DNA from: Natrinema pallidum DSM 3751 | Lineage (GTDB): Archaea; Halobacteriota; Halobacteria; Halobacteriales; Natrialbaceae | Reading direction: 5' to 3' | DNA length: 64,000 nt | NCBI RefSeq assembly: GCF_000337615.1 | Contig: NZ_AOII01000088.1 | Location: 1-64,000, forward strand | Shown here: positions 7,627 to 15,760 of the stretch, piece by piece | Layout: every line of letters starts with the position of its first letter | Numbering within the stretch: the first letter of the stretch is position 1 | Made by a program: the position numbers and the translations under genes | The notes under the pieces: model-generated | What the model was told of the DNA's origin: nothing | What the model saw: the letters and a program-made list of their open reading frames with translations, nothing else | The model's database searches: none

Positions 7627-9405
7627 TTACTGTCTAACCCGAAGCCGGCCGTAATCGTCGTATCGGAAGCCGGCGGTTTCGAACGCGGCCTTCGCCGCGT
7701 CGACATCGACCTCGCCCTCCGAGCCCAGGAACGGTGTTTCGGGATCGGTGCCATGCCACTCGAGGCTCTCGGGGACCCAGTCGTCGGTGACCGGGGTCGC
7801 GATGGGACGGGCGTGCCCGTGGAACACCTCGTCGACGAGCCACTCTTTGTCGACTAACTGCGCGAGCAGCCGCCGAAACCGGTAGTTGCTAAACGGCGCG
7901 TCGCGGGTGTTGAATCCGAGACAGTAGAACGTCCACGGCGACGCGTCGCGCATCGCCACTCCGGCGGGGGTCTCGACGCCGTCGATATCGGCCGCGCCGA
8001 GCGGGAGGCTCGTCGCGTCGGCGTCGCCGTTCGCGACGACCTGTGCCGCCGTGTCGCCGCTCGGGTGGATGTCGATACGACACTCGTCGACGGTCGGTGC
8101 CGGGAGATCGACCCCCGGGCGACGCGTGAAGTGATCGTCGAACCGCTCGAGGACCAGCTGGGCACCCTCGGTTCGCCCGCCGAACTGGAAGGGGCCGCTC
8201 CCGATCGGCGGGATGTTGTTCGTGGCGACGGCCTCCGTCGTTCCCTGGGCGACGCTGGGGCCGCCGGGTCCAACGACGTCGACCGCCCGATCGCGCCAGT
8301 GGTGGGCGGGAAGTATCGGGACGAGAAGCGCGCGCGCACCGACCGCCGGCGACGTTTCGACCGAGAGTTCGACGCGGTGGTCGGTGCGACTCTCGACCGA
8401 CTCGACGGCGTCGACCTGACCCCGATACAGGGGAGCCGGCGAGGGCGTGCCGTGGTTGCCAAGCGAGGTATCCTGGAGGAACCGATACGTGAACTCGACG
8501 TCGTCGGCGGTCACCGGCTCCCCGTCGTGGAACTCGCAACCGTCCCGAAGGGTGATGTCGACGGTCCGATCGTTCCACGCCCATGATTCGGCGAGCCAGG
8601 GTTCGATAGGGCCGTCGCCGTTCTTGGTCGCCAGCGAGTCGTACAGCAGATCCGTGATCGTGCCACGATCACGATAGTCGGTCGCGATCGGATTGCAGTT
8701 CTCCGTGAGCCTGCCGTCGAGATGGGCCAATCGAAGCGTATCGACGCCCGCGGCCGGCTCGAGGCCGAGATAGCCGTGGCGAGTCGCGGGGTGACCCTCA
8801 TCCCAGCCGTCGAACCGGTCCGTCCTGACGACCCGATGCTCTTCGGGGACACAGAGCGGGACGAACGGCTGCTCGGTCGCGATCGCCTCGAGCATCGCCG
8901 TGACCGCCTTGCGGCGCGCGTCGCCCTCGGCGGTTCGCTGCGCCACGAGGTGGGTGTCGATGTTCCGGTCGGTGAATCCGAACGGGTTCTGCCACCCGGA
9001 CTCGTCGATATACCGCGAGTACAACGCCTCGTAGAGGAAGTCGGGATCGGTCCCGCCCGGATGGTGGCCGACACAGATCTCGAACTCGTGGTCGTACAGT
9101 ACCGCTCGGCGGAACTCGATGTCGGAGCGAAGGTCGAGGGACACGTCGATTCCGACGGCCCTGAGGTTTTCCTCGAGATGCCGCGCGATGCGGATGGCCT
9201 GTCTGTCCGCGTCCGCGGGGACCGTCGTGATCGTCACGGAGAGCTGTTGGATGTCGTCCGTTCTGACGATGTTCCGGACCCGACGAAGACAGCCGCTGCT
9301 CGAGACCGTCAGTCCCGCGGCCGTCGCCAACATGGCTCGCCGACTGAGCGACTTGCTGTCGCCGCCGCGGCGCTCTCGATTTGGAGCGGTCCGTCTCCTG
9401 TTCAT
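7627..9405 (-). CDS. Tat lipoprotein solute-binding protein, circularly permuted SBP_bac_5 (paralogue 1)
   Basis: 592 residues. A Tat motif (SRRAML, 21-26) and a lipobox (VSSSGC, Cys39) predict a lipid-anchored binding protein outside the membrane. The segment order is unusual. Residues ~55-200 (LSVTITTVPADADRQ, AVGIDVSLD, DPDFLYEALYS, FVPLCVPEEHRV) correspond to the C-terminal third of normal peptide/nickel-binding SBP_bac_5 proteins. Residues ~222-310 (LLYDSLATKNGDG, WLAESWAWND, CEFHDGEPVTADDVEF) correspond to their N-terminus. The protein ends with the canonical middle (CLGFNTRDAPFSNYRFRR, AAKAAFETAGFRYDD). No permease or ATPase gene is near. It is paralogous to the gene at 10424-12223 and shares its promoter element. 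The ligand is unknown; peptides or other organics are plausible. Confidence 0.85.
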   Translation of the reverse strand: MNRRRTAPNRERRGGDSKSLSRRAMLATAAGLTVSSSGCLRRVRNIVRTDDIQQLSVTITTVPADADRQAIRIARHLEENLRAVGIDVSLDLRSDIEFRRAVLYDHEFEICVGHHPGGTDPDFLYEALYSRYIDESGWQNPFGFTDRNIDTHLVAQRTAEGDARRKAVTAMLEAIATEQPFVPLCVPEEHRVVRTDRFDGWDEGHPATRHGYLGLEPAAGVDTLRLAHLDGRLTENCNPIATDYRDRGTITDLLYDSLATKNGDGPIEPWLAESWAWNDRTVDITLRDGCEFHDGEPVTADDVEFTYRFLQDTSLGNHGTPSPAPLYRGQVDAVESVESRTDHRVELSVETSPAVGARALLVPILPAHHWRDRAVDVVGPGGPSVAQGTTEAVATNNIPPIGSGPFQFGGRTEGAQLVLERFDDHFTRRPGVDLPAPTVDECRIDIHPSGDTAAQVVANGDADATSLPLGAADIDGVETPAGVAMRDASPWTFYCLGFNTRDAPFSNYRFRRLLAQLVDKEWLVDEVFHGHARPIATPVTDDWVPESLEWHGTDPETPFLGSEGEVDVDAAKAAFETAGFRYDDYGRLRVRQ

Positions 9406-9436
9406 TTCGTTCGTCTATCATAGTTGACGAGCCACC

Positions 9437-9450
9437 TTATAACAGTATTG
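9437..9450 (-). promoter_or_regulatory. TATA box and shared upstream element of SBP paralogue 1
   Basis: On the minus strand CAATACTGTTATAA, with the TATA part (9437-9442) about 34 nt upstream of the ATG. The 13-mer at 9438-9450 differs by one base from that in front of SBP paralogue 2 (12255-12267), indicating a duplicated promoter or a common regulator. Confidence 0.5.
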
Positions 9451-9554
9451 TGCTCCTCCAACAGCACGCGACCGCCGTGATCGCAGTACCGGACGGGTCA
9501 GGGCTGTGCCGTGGCTCCCGGCACACGGTCACCGGCCGGACGTGTGACTCGTCG

Positions 9555-10418
9555 TTATTCGCTTCGTTCCAGCCACGGTATCCGGTCCTCGAACCGCTCG
9601 AGTCGCTCGCCGAGGAGTTCCGAGACCGCCCAGCGACCGACGAGTCGGTCGGAGAGAACGACACAGAGCGCTGCAAGCAGCATTCCCGCGACGACGTCGA
9701 TCCCCCAGTGGATGCCGAGGAACATCGTCGAAATCGCGACGCTGGCCGCCAGCGCGACCGCGACGGGGAACCACTTCGGAAACGTCGAGCGCGTTATCGC
9801 AGCGAACGTGGCGACGGTCGCCGAGAGCGATGTATGAAGCGATGGGAAGACGTTGGTGTTGCTGTTGACCTCGCGGGTGAGGTACTGGTACTGCGGATTG
9901 TTCTCGAACAGCATCGTTGCCGCCACGTCGGCCGGCATCACGTTTCGAGGGCCGTACGCGATGACGAAGATGTAGAGGACGAGTCCGATCACGTAGTTGA
10001 GCGCGTACGCCGTTAACAGCCGGCGGAACATCCGCGTGTCCGGCAGCGTGAAGTACGCCAGAACCGGGAAGACGATCAGGAAGACGTAGCCGTACACGTA
10101 GATCGACGAGAAATACGCCGTCGTCTCCGGCGTTGCGATCGACTGGAAGAGCAGGATGAACTCCCCCTCGATGTTGTAAAAGCTCGCGGTGAGGTGAAAC
10201 CCGATCTCCCGCGAGAGACGCGGTGCACGCTGTCTGGCAAAGCGATTGATCAGCAAGACCACGAGCAAGACGGCGATCGTCGGTGCTGCCGTTTTGAGGC
10301 GAGTCCGCCACTCCGATCGTGTCCGTACGAGGCGCTCACGACCGACGAAGAGAGCGATCGAGACCGGGAGGAGAATCCCGACTACGACGACGAGCTGAAT
10401 CAGCACCTCGGCGAGCAT
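9555..10418 (-). CDS. PAP2-superfamily membrane phosphatase
   Basis: 287 residues with about six membrane helices. The PAP2 phosphatase motifs are recognisable: YGPRN (~155-159) for the first, FPSLHTS (191-197) for the second, and GIHWGIDVVAG (235-245) with His237 and Asp241 for the third. The family dephosphorylates lipid phosphates or transfers head groups (as in inositol-phosphoceramide synthases). The active site would face the outside in the usual topology. The gene starts 5 nt after the stop of SBP paralogue 2, so it is almost certainly translated from the same mRNA, and it is followed by SBP paralogue 1. The substrate is unknown; the tie to lipoproteins may be accidental. Confidence 0.8.
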   Translation of the reverse strand: MLAEVLIQLVVVVGILLPVSIALFVGRERLVRTRSEWRTRLKTAAPTIAVLLVVLLINRFARQRAPRLSREIGFHLTASFYNIEGEFILLFQSIATPETTAYFSSIYVYGYVFLIVFPVLAYFTLPDTRMFRRLLTAYALNYVIGLVLYIFVIAYGPRNVMPADVAATMLFENNPQYQYLTREVNSNTNVFPSLHTSLSATVATFAAITRSTFPKWFPVAVALAASVAISTMFLGIHWGIDVVAGMLLAALCVVLSDRLVGRWAVSELLGERLERFEDRIPWLERSE

Positions 10419-10423
10419 CGCTC

Positions 10424-12223
10424 CTAATAGCCCCCAAGCAGTCGCCCGTTATCATCGTATCGGAACCCGGCTCGTTCGAAGGCCACTTTCGCGGCTTCGA
10501 CGTTGAGATCGCCGTCAGCGCCGGCAAACGGCGTTACTGGATCGTCGCCACTCCACTGGAGTCGCTCCGGGACCCACTCGTCGCTGACCGGCGTTGCCAC
10601 GGGCGTTGCGTTCCCGTAGAACACGTCCGTTACGATCCCTTCCTTGTCGATCAGTTGTGTGACCGCCCTGCGAACGTGTGGATTGCTGAAGGGTGCGTTC
10701 CGGACGTTGAACCCGAGATGATAGAACGTCCGCGATGGGGAGCGGAGCCGTTCGAGGTCCGACGAGTCCGGAATCGTCGGCAACGAATGCGGACTGAGCA
10801 TCGTCGCCGTGACGTCCGCGCCGCCGTCTTCGATGCGAGTGATCGACGAGTTGCTCGACGGATCGACGGAGAACTGCACCTCGTCGACCGTCGGCTCGGG
10901 GAGGTCGACGCCGTCCCGAAGCGTGAAGTGGTCCTCGAATCGTTTGAGGACGAGCGACTCGTCTTCGGACCGACTCTCGAACTCGAAGGGGCCGCTCCCG
11001 ACCGGCGGGATGTTGTTACCCGAGACGACTGCCCACCGCCCCTGCGGTGCGGTGAAATCGTCGCCCGTGGCGTACTGATCGAGCAACTCGAGCCAGACGT
11101 GTCTGGGCAAGACCGGTACGGTAAACGCCCGCTTGACGGCCTCCCGACCGCCCGACGCGGTGATCGTGACCTCGTAGTCCCCGTCGACGCTCACGGCTTC
11201 GATTACGTCTGCCCGGCCCCGATACCGCGGTGCCGGCGACCGAACCGGTGCTCGTCCCCACGACGTATCGTTGAGGAATTTATACGTGAAGGCGACATCC
11301 GCGGCGGTCACGGGCTCCCCGTCGTGGAAGTGACACCCCTCTCGGAGCGTGATCGTGGCCGTTCGCGTCGTCTCTTCGTCCGCCGTCTCGGAGTCCGACT
11401 CCGCCGTCGTCTCCGCGATGTCCCACGACTCGGCGAGCCACGGTTGGACGTCGCCCCCGTGTTCGGTCCCTAGGGAGTCATAGAGCAGGTCGATGGTCGT
11501 CCCGCGGTTCCGGAACGTCGCCGAAAGCGGGTTGAGATTTCGGGTGATCCGACTGTCGGTGACGAGCGCGTGCAACCGGTCGACGCCCGCGGCCGGCTCG
11601 AGGCCGAGATAGCCGTGGCGAGTCGCGAGGTGGCCCTCGTCCCAGCCGTCGAACCGATTCGCTTGAGCGACGCGGTGCTCTTCGGGGATACAGATCGGGT
11701 CGAAAGGCTTCGCCCGTGCCAATCCCGTCAGGACGGCCTCGACGTGTCGCTTGCGCTCGTCGCCGTCGGTTCGACGCTGGTGCTCGAGATGCGTATCGAA
11801 GGCCATGTTGGTGAACCCGAAGGGGTTCTGCCAGCCGGCCTCGTTTGCGTACGTGGAGTGAAGGGCTTCGTAGAGGAAGTCGGGATCGTAGTCGGCGGGA
11901 TGACGGCCAATGTAGCAATCGAAATCGTGCTCGATCAGGACAGCTTCCAGTAGTTCGGACTGCGATCGCATGTCGAGCGAGACGTCGATACCGACCTTCT
12001 CGAGGCTCGCCTCGAGCCGACGGGCGATCCGGACGTTTTGCCGATCCGCGTCCGCGGGGACCGTCGTGATCGACAGCGAAAACTGCTCGTCGCCGCCCTG
12101 ATCGACGACGCTCTGGACGCGGTCGATACAGCCGCTCGTCGCGAGGGTCGCACCGGTTACGCCGGCGGCCAGAAACGACCGTCTGCTCACGCCGTCGTCG
12201 GGCGGGGAGGAATTCCAATTCAT
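10424..12223 (-). CDS. Tat lipoprotein solute-binding protein, circularly permuted SBP_bac_5 (paralogue 2)
   Basis: 599 residues from ATG 12223; a GTG at 12238 is also in frame but lies too close to the TATA box. Tat motif (SRRSFLAAG, ~13-21) and lipobox (LATSGC, Cys32). Same permuted order as paralogue 1: ITTVPADADRQNVRIAR and KVGIDVSLD near residues 53-90, DPDFLYEALHS ~115, then LLYDSLGTEHGGD and HFHDGEPVTAADVAFTYKFL in the middle, ending HLGFNVRNAPFSNPHVRR and AAKVAFERAGFRYDDNG. It differs from paralogue 1 by an acidic insert (SDSETADEE) before the FHDGEP motif. It heads an operon with the PAP2 gene. Permease and ATPase partners are absent from the window. Confidence 0.85.
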   Translation of the reverse strand: MNWNSSPPDDGVSRRSFLAAGVTGATLATSGCIDRVQSVVDQGGDEQFSLSITTVPADADRQNVRIARRLEASLEKVGIDVSLDMRSQSELLEAVLIEHDFDCYIGRHPADYDPDFLYEALHSTYANEAGWQNPFGFTNMAFDTHLEHQRRTDGDERKRHVEAVLTGLARAKPFDPICIPEEHRVAQANRFDGWDEGHLATRHGYLGLEPAAGVDRLHALVTDSRITRNLNPLSATFRNRGTTIDLLYDSLGTEHGGDVQPWLAESWDIAETTAESDSETADEETTRTATITLREGCHFHDGEPVTAADVAFTYKFLNDTSWGRAPVRSPAPRYRGRADVIEAVSVDGDYEVTITASGGREAVKRAFTVPVLPRHVWLELLDQYATGDDFTAPQGRWAVVSGNNIPPVGSGPFEFESRSEDESLVLKRFEDHFTLRDGVDLPEPTVDEVQFSVDPSSNSSITRIEDGGADVTATMLSPHSLPTIPDSSDLERLRSPSRTFYHLGFNVRNAPFSNPHVRRAVTQLIDKEGIVTDVFYGNATPVATPVSDEWVPERLQWSGDDPVTPFAGADGDLNVEAAKVAFERAGFRYDDNGRLLGGY

Positions 12224-12252
12224 ACTGTTATGTAACACCCAATCTCATCTGA

Positions 12253-12267
12253 TATATAACAATATTG
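12253..12267 (-). promoter_or_regulatory. TATA box and shared upstream element of SBP paralogue 2
   Basis: Forward tatataacaatattg; the minus-strand TATA (12253-12258) is about 32 nt from the ATG at 12223, implying a leaderless or nearly leaderless mRNA. It contains the palindrome CAATATTG (12260-12267), degenerate in the paralogue's promoter. Confidence 0.5.
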
Positions 12268-12425
12268 CGTACTCCATCGAACACGAGGGTGAGTAAAGAA
12301 TCTTTTCAATCAACAGCACAGTCGCCACAGCCGTGGGATTCACTCGCGGGCCGTCCGCGAGGGGTCGCACTCTCATCCCGTCGTCGGAGCGCAACATCAA
12401 TAGGCCGACCGACGAAAAGGCGGGT

Positions 12426-12704
12426 ATGGATATCGCCGCCGAACGGATCGAGCGTCTGCACAGTCTGGCTCGAGCGGCGGCGGCGGACGGCGCGGACGAC
12501 CGGGCTCGATACTACGTTCGGCTCGCGCGGCGGGTCGCGGAGCGAAACCGGTTGACGCTGCCGCGGGCGTTTCGCCAGTTTACCTGTGACCGGTGTGACG
12601 CGTACCTTCGCCCGGGGAAGAACGCCCGGGTGAGAGTCCGGGACGGCCACGTCGTAATCACCTGCGACTGCGGTGCACACGCCCGGTATCCCTACGAAGG
12701 GTGA
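12426..12704 (+). CDS. rnp4: RNase P protein component 4 (Rpp21 homologue)
   Basis: 92 residues, the usual length for archaeal Rpp21/Rpr2 proteins. An N-terminal pair of helices (AAERIERLHSLARAAAADGA, ARYYVRLARRVAERNRLTLP) binds Rpp29; the C-terminal zinc ribbon uses the Cys pairs FTCDRCDAY and ITCDCGAH. It is part of ribonuclease P, which trims the 5' leader of pre-tRNAs. ATG 12426 (MDIAAERIERL) is chosen because homology starts there. It is followed by the YhbY-domain gene after 96 nt, a common archaeal arrangement. Confidence 0.9.
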   Translation: MDIAAERIERLHSLARAAAADGADDRARYYVRLARRVAERNRLTLPRAFRQFTCDRCDAYLRPGKNARVRVRDGHVVITCDCGAHARYPYEG

Positions 12705-12800
12705 TCGCCGTTCCACGCTCGAGGTCGGTCCCGACCGCCCGGTTCTCCGGTCGCTACCGAATCGAGAAGATTGAAGCGCCTCGGTTCGTTACTCGAGGCC

Positions 12801-13049
12801 ATGGATACACAGGAACTCAAGCAGCGAGCACACGATCTCGACGTGACCGTCTGGGTCGGCAAGAGCGGCGTCGACGCCGTCGTCGACGAACTCGACGATC
12901 AACTCTCGAATCGGGACCTCGTGAAGGTCAAATTCCTCCGCGCCGCTCGTGCGGGGAGTTCGACCGAGGAGAAGGCGGCTGATCTCGCCGACCGCGTGAA
13001 CGCCGAACTGATCGAGACGCGCGGTCACACGGCAGTCCTCCATCGATGA
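12801..13049 (+). CDS. YhbY/CRS1-YhbY (CRM) domain RNA-binding protein
   Basis: 82 residues, a single CRM domain: basic helix ELKQRAHDLDVTVWVGKSG with the G-K-S-G loop equivalent to the GxxG RNA-binding loop, then LVKVKFLRAA and the closing strand GHTAVLHR. Bacterial YhbY binds pre-50S ribosomal subunits; a role in ribosome or RNA maturation is likely and fits the rnp4 neighbour. ATG 12801 is used rather than an in-frame ATG at 12771 because the family begins at MDTQELKQ. Its stop overlaps the next start (ATGA at 13046-13049). Confidence 0.88.
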   Translation: MDTQELKQRAHDLDVTVWVGKSGVDAVVDELDDQLSNRDLVKVKFLRAARAGSSTEEKAADLADRVNAELIETRGHTAVLHR

Positions 13050-13963
13050 GCGGCTGGGTCGAACTGCTCCCGGGACAGGCCCTCGGACCGATCGGTCGCA
13101 GACTCGACGGGTTCGGGCTCACCGCCGCACAGGCCGCCGCGGCGGAGAGCGCGATCAAGTTCGTCATGGCGCTCGTCGCGATCTGGCTCGTCGGCCGAAT
13201 CGTCCTCCTGCCGCTCGTTCGCCGAGCGCTCGACCGACATGAGATCGACGAGCACGCCCAGAATCCGCTGTTGATGCTGACACGGTTCGGCATCGGCTTC
13301 GGTGCCGTCGCGGTCGCCTTCGGGTTCGCCGACTACGGGAACTTCCTCGTCTCGATGGCCGGCATCGCGGCGGCCGGGGCGCTCGCCATCGGGCTCGCGA
13401 TGCAGGACGTGATCTCGAATTTCGTCGCCGGCGTGTTCATCTACACCGACAAGCCGTTCCGTATCGGCGACTGGATCGAGTGGGACGACGGCACCTATTC
13501 GGGCACCGTCGAGGACATCAGCCTCCGCGTGACCCGCGTCAGAACGTTCGACAACGAACTGCTGACCGTTCCCAACTCGGCGCTCACCGACGGCGTCCTC
13601 AAAAACCCCGTCGACGCCGACAAGCTGCGGCTGAAGTTCGTCTTCGGGATCGGCTACGACGACGACATCGAACGGGCGACCGAGATCATCGTCGAGGAAG
13701 CCACGCGCCACCCCGACATCATGGACGACCCTGAACCGTCGGTACGACTGACGGAACTCGGCAACTCCGACGTGGGCCTCCAGTCGCGGTTCTGGATCTC
13801 GAACCCGTCCCGCGCCGACTTCGTCCGGACGCGAGGCGAGTACGTTACCGCGGTCAAACAGCGCTTCGACGAGGAGGGGATCGACATCCCCTACCCCGTT
13901 CGCACGCTCGAGGGCGGTCTCTCCCTCGAGAGTGGCCAAGGCGTCGTGCAGCCGGCCGAATAA
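13046..13963 (+). CDS. MscS-family small-conductance mechanosensitive channel
   Basis: 305 residues. Three N-terminal membrane helices (~25-125), the third being the Gly/Ala-rich pore helix (GIAAAGALAIGLAMQDVISN), followed by the conserved beta domain (FRIGDWIEWDDGTYSGTVED, VRTFDNELLTVPNSAL) and a C-terminal alpha/beta cage domain. It opens on membrane stretch to release solutes on hypo-osmotic shock, relevant for a halophile. It begins inside the stop codon of the YhbY gene (ATGA), so it is translationally coupled to it. Confidence 0.9.
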   Translation: MSGWVELLPGQALGPIGRRLDGFGLTAAQAAAAESAIKFVMALVAIWLVGRIVLLPLVRRALDRHEIDEHAQNPLLMLTRFGIGFGAVAVAFGFADYGNFLVSMAGIAAAGALAIGLAMQDVISNFVAGVFIYTDKPFRIGDWIEWDDGTYSGTVEDISLRVTRVRTFDNELLTVPNSALTDGVLKNPVDADKLRLKFVFGIGYDDDIERATEIIVEEATRHPDIMDDPEPSVRLTELGNSDVGLQSRFWISNPSRADFVRTRGEYVTAVKQRFDEEGIDIPYPVRTLEGGLSLESGQGVVQPAE

Positions 13964-14034
13964 CGCGCCTCGCAGGGACCGCCGGATCGGTTCGTTGACG
14001 GCGGTCGACTTTTCGATCGCTGCGTTTTTCGGCG

Positions 14035-14459
14035 GATCGAACACGAACGGATCATCGCCGAATCGGCATCGAACGTGACTGACTCGAAGCGCTCGGTCAT
14101 GACGATGCGCTCGCCGTCGAACTCCTGGCACGCTCCTCGAACGGGGAGTCGTACTCCGTATCGAGCCCAGTGTCTGTTCGACGGTCTCATTGTTCGCCTC
14201 GACTGCGAGGGCGTGGGCTTCTCGCTCCGCGATTCGTTCGGTGCCGCTGTCGTCGAGGTCGATAACACGAGTTGTCGCTCGGCCTCGTAGTAACTCGCAG
14301 TTCGCGAGGCTGCGCCGTACCACCACGACCCAGAGTCGTTCGAGTCGTTACTGTCTCCCATCTTCGGGTTCGGAGGACTCGAGCACTGCACAACCGCTCA
14401 GAAGGGCGCATACGACGAATGCAGTGGAACGGCCGTCGATCCTCCAACTGCCATTGAAG
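14035..14459 (-). pseudogene. Decayed lipoprotein gene (several frameshifts)
   Basis: No frame is open throughout, but reading the minus strand across frames gives protein-like sequence in order. A signal peptide with lipobox (AFVVCALLSGCAVLESSE, ~14420-14355) ends at a TAA at 14348-14350. The next frame continues with DSNDSGSWWYGAASRTASYY (~14350-14280). A third gives VIDLDDSGTERIAEREAHAL and VEANNETVEQTLGS (~14275-14165). A fourth segment gives CQEFDGERIVMTERFESVTF (~14120-14060). The composition (acidic, few Arg) is that of real haloarchaeal coding sequence, unlike the Arg/Pro-rich shadow frames. At least three frameshifts are needed. The original was probably a ~130-residue secreted lipoprotein of unknown function. 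Confidence 0.5.
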
Positions 14460-14714
14460 GATTGGTTCCGGCCTGCAATAGTAGCAGGTTCGACTCCGAC
14501 TGTTGTGCTAAGATTCGAAGATCGGGACGCTCAATCGCTGGCCGGGAACACGGCTCGAACGACAGTGAGAGCAGTGCGAACCGGGGGAGGGCAGGCTATG
14601 CCCGTACTCAACCGCGAGCGACCGGCGGGAGCGAGCGGGCTGACGGCGACGGTGAGTGAGGACTGGCAGGGCAACGAACGGCAGGAAGAGCGCTTTTGAT
14701 CAAACTCTCATCGA

Positions 14715-14743
14715 GCGAGCAAGCGCGTAGCGCTGCCGCTCGC
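14715..14743 (-). terminator. Stem-loop just 3' of the SRP RNA
   Basis: Nested inverted repeat: gcgagc (14715-14720) with gctcgc (14738-14743), and inside it agcg/cgct. It directly follows the predicted 3' end of the SRP RNA on the minus strand. No clear T-tract follows, so it could be a processing or stability element instead of a terminator. Confidence 0.35.
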
Positions 14744-14746
14744 GCA

Positions 14747-15076
14747 GAGTGAAATGTGGTATGAATGCGGACGACCGCGGTTGCCCGGCGTTCCGACCGG
14801 GGGAATCTCGGTTGCCTTCTCCACCCCGCGACCCGTCGAGCGACAGGTGTCCGGCGGTCCACTGCTCGCTTCCGCGCCTGATGGGCTGTCGCCGACTAAC
14901 CACGGTGGGTCGTCCCTGCGGACGGCCATCGTGGACCGCTGTCCCCGACGGACGAGGCTTCTCTGTTGGCTCCCGAGGCCCCGGTCGGTCTGACCGGACG
15001 CCCGCGGTGTTCGGTCCCCGCTAATGACCATAGCGCGGGTAACGAGCAGGGCCAAACTGCCCGACCTAGTCCACTC
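14747..15076 (-). ncRNA. ffs: Signal recognition particle (7S) RNA
   Basis: About 330 nt on the minus strand, folded by eye. Helix 8 signature: CAGGCGCGGAAGCGAGCAGT, with the GGAA tetraloop and following GAGCAG, near 14880-14861. Helix 5: GCGGTCCAC pairs perfectly with GTGGACCGC. Helix 6: GTCC-GCAG-GGAC with a GNAR tetraloop. Alu domain: helix 2 GGTC/GACC, helix 3 GGGCAG/CTGCTC, the GTTAC turn, helix 4 CCCGC/GCGGG. Helix 1: GAGTGGA (15076-15070) pairs with TTTCACTC (14754-14747), which sets the ends to about +/-15 nt. With SRP19 and SRP54 it targets membrane and secreted proteins. Confidence 0.88.
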
Positions 15077-15094
15077 CATGGTAGACGGTTATGA

Positions 15095-15100
15095 CTTAAG
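15095..15100 (-). promoter_or_regulatory. TATA-like box of the SRP RNA gene
   Basis: cttaag (palindromic) about 22-25 nt before the predicted RNA 5' end; the same motif occurs before the small gene at 31954-32121. Confidence 0.4.
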
Positions 15101-15341
15101 GGCCTTTCGCCTCTCGGATCGCCCGACGGCACGGGGGAACGTGAACGAGCGGCGGGCCGTCGAGTTCCCGACGCTGACCGAATACTGCGAGTGATCGCCA
15201 CACGGTTGCGTGTCGGCCGCTTACTCCGCCTCAGTCTCGGTCCCGGCACCCTCGAGACCCTCGTCGAAGTCGCTCGCGCCCGCTCCGACTCGAGGGCGGT
15301 GGAGGAAAAGGCCCATTAGTACGTCGACACATTGTCTCTCC

Positions 15342-15665
15342 ATGGGACTCGGCAGCACTGCGAAGAAGATTCAGACCCTTTCGGATCGGGCCGAAGCGAT
15401 GTACAAGCAGGTAAAGAAACTCCAGCAGCGGATCACGGGACTGGAAGAGGAGATGGACGAAACCCACACCACGGTCACGCGCATGGACCACCAACTCACC
15501 GAGCAACGCGCGCTCTTGCTCGCGATCGCCGACGAGCAGGGTCTCGACGGCGAGCAGATTTTGGCCGACGCAGCGATCGAGGACGCCGAACGCGACGGCG
15601 AAACCGAGCCCGACGACGGGTCGGCGGCCGCCGAAGACGGGGCGACCGACGCCACAGCCGAATAG
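15342..15665 (+). CDS. DUF5798-like small coiled-coil protein
   Basis: 107 residues. After MGLGSTAKKIQTLSDRAEAM comes a long coiled coil (QVKKLQQRITGLEEEMDETH, then TRMDHQLTEQRALLLAIADE), then an acidic disordered tail of about 40 residues. The start motif GLGSTAKK is typical of the haloarchaeal family I know as DUF5798; the assignment is from memory of its pattern. Function unknown; the coiled coil suggests oligomerisation. ATG 15342 is used because upstream codons are Ser/Pro-rich shadow sequence. Confidence 0.7.
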   Translation: MGLGSTAKKIQTLSDRAEAMYKQVKKLQQRITGLEEEMDETHTTVTRMDHQLTEQRALLLAIADEQGLDGEQILADAAIEDAERDGETEPDDGSAAAEDGATDATAE

Positions 15666-15760
15666 CGTTCGCACCGCGTCGAGCGCCGTCCGACCCCGGT
15701 TGTGTCCCCGAATTTCCCGCTGCGAAAAGCCTAACAACGCGGGCAACTTTTGCCGAATCG

